Source of the DNA: Oscillibacter sp.
GTDB taxonomy: Bacteria > Bacillota > Clostridia > Oscillospirales > Oscillospiraceae
Direction of reading: 5' to 3'
NCBI GenBank assembly: GCA_022796315.1
Contig: JAAWIL010000107.1
Location: 1-6,907 of the forward strand
DNA length: 6,907 nucleotides
Shown: in pieces, positions 6,501-6,907 of the stretch
Layout of the letters: every line of letters starts with the position of its first letter
Position numbering within the stretch: position 1 is the first letter of the stretch
Notes under the pieces: generated by a model
Databases searched by the model: none
What the model saw: only the letters and a program-made list of their open reading frames with translations
What the model was told of the DNA's origin: nothing
Position numbers and translations under genes: made by a program

Positions 6501-6814
6501 GCCGGCGGGCGTGTATTTTGCAGCGTTATCCAGCAAAATGGAGAACAGCTGCATGATACTCTCCCGGTTGGCATGGAGCGTTACCTCGGGCTGGAAATCC
6601 GCTTGGAGCGAAATTCCCTTTTCGGAGGCAATCTCATAATATGGATGCAGCAGTTCCTCGAACAACAGATTTGCGGAAAAGGTAGATGCCGGCAGGTTTC
6701 CCGCGCTCTCATCCATCCTCGCCAAAACAAGAAGATTTTGCATCAGGCCATGTAACCGCGCTGTCTGCGCCCGAATATTCTGGCTCCACTTATTTGCGCC
6801 TAAGTGAAGTTCTA
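6501..6814 (-). pseudogene. Sensor histidine kinase remnant (DHp helix 2 to N box)
   Basis: About 104 codons on the minus strand resemble the middle of a two-component sensor kinase. The first part, LELHLGANKWSQNIRAQTAR, continuing into LHGLMQNLLVLARMDES, is typical of the second helix of the HisKA dimerisation domain. The stretch ending SILLDNAAKYTPAG contains the N box of the HATPase domain, with its Mg-ATP-binding asparagine at 6525-6527. The H box with the phosphorylated histidine and the sensor and membrane part should lie upstream, but the MITE-like repeat begins exactly there at 6815. The G1 and G2 ATP-lid motifs that should follow the N box are absent, because the sequence loses kinase similarity near 6501 and runs into car downstream DNA. 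GC is about 50% (151 of 300 bases at 6511-6810) against about 65% in the car genes. An open frame continues into both neighbours, but those ends are not kinase. The fragment cannot encode a working kinase. Confidence 0.8.
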
Positions 6815-6907
6815 AGAGCCTGTTTAATATCTCGACGTGTATGGATTGGCGAGTGGATTTTTTGCCCTGCAAGGCAAAAATCCGCAGGCATCCTGACGGA
6901 TGGCAAG
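6815..6907. mobile_element. Partial MITE-like palindromic element, left half, cut by the window end
   Basis: It begins with AGAGCCTGTTTAA, the same terminus found inverted at 82-94. It ends with 25 bases identical to positions 1-25. The two copies lie in the same orientation. It carries an internal hairpin (6855-6883) and the central CATCC-TGAC-GGATG foldback at 6889-6902. It has no coding capacity of its own. It directly abuts the kinase remnant, replacing the kinase's upstream part in this window, so it either inserted into that gene or marks a rearrangement breakpoint. Confidence 0.72.
6855..6883. repeat. Hairpin inside the MITE-like element
   Basis: GGATTTTTTGCC (6855-6866) pairs with GGCAAAAATCC (6873-6883), giving an 11-bp stem with one bulged T and a 6-base loop. 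It is part of the left arm only. The right arm has a different, shorter pairing around GGCG (44-47) and CGCC (55-58). Confidence 0.65.

Noticed and set aside
6417..6755. Plus-strand open frame of 112 codons downstream of carB-dapF
   Set aside because: It runs antisense through the kinase remnant and has no recognisable motif or good ribosome site.
6351..6872. A 173-codon minus-strand gene as a genuine small histidine kinase protein
   Set aside because: Its TTG start and first 19 codons lie in the repeat. Its last 49 or so codons are junction DNA and antisense to the end of dapF. Only the middle is kinase-like, so it was called a pseudogene fragment instead.

Overview
The window is a GC-rich chromosomal fragment, about 65% GC in the car genes. 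It most likely comes from a high-GC member of the Clostridia, such as the Oscillospiraceae/Ruminococcaceae group of gut anaerobes. The reasons are the Firmicutes-type CarA and CarB sequences, strong AGGAGG ribosome sites, SigA-like promoters and a CarB that runs directly into a DapF domain. The genus cannot be fixed from the sequence alone.

Layout. Positions 1-94 are the right half of a short palindromic repeat (MITE-like). Its outer end touches the stop codon of a minus-strand EamA/DMT-family transporter gene (94-1011). A 313-bp divergent intergenic region follows (1012-1324). It holds a promoter for each direction and several GC-rich inverted repeats. On the plus strand lies a two-gene operon. 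carA (1325-2389) encodes the glutaminase subunit of carbamoyl-phosphate synthase. It overlaps by one base (TAATG) a 1343-codon gene (2389-6420) that encodes a full-length CarB synthetase fused in frame to a full-length diaminopimelate epimerase (DapF) domain. About 80 bp downstream, on the minus strand, is a remnant of a sensor histidine kinase (about 6501-6814). It is cut at both ends and only about 50% GC. The window closes with the left half of the same MITE-like repeat (6815-6907).

Function. CarA and CarB make carbamoyl phosphate from glutamine, bicarbonate and ATP for pyrimidine and arginine synthesis. DapF converts LL- to meso-diaminopimelate for lysine and peptidoglycan. One polypeptide therefore links two pathways that share no intermediate. 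The DapF part keeps the second catalytic cysteine (ACGTG motif, C1286) but has alanine (A1137) where the first catalytic cysteine is expected, so its epimerase activity is uncertain.

The most notable points are the CarB-DapF fusion with its altered active site, and the repeat halves at both ends. The first 25 and last 25 bases of the window are identical and lie at the centre of the repeat's palindrome. This suggests that the fragment is bounded by two copies of the same element, or less likely that it is circular. I see no RNA gene, CRISPR array, phage gene or defence system.
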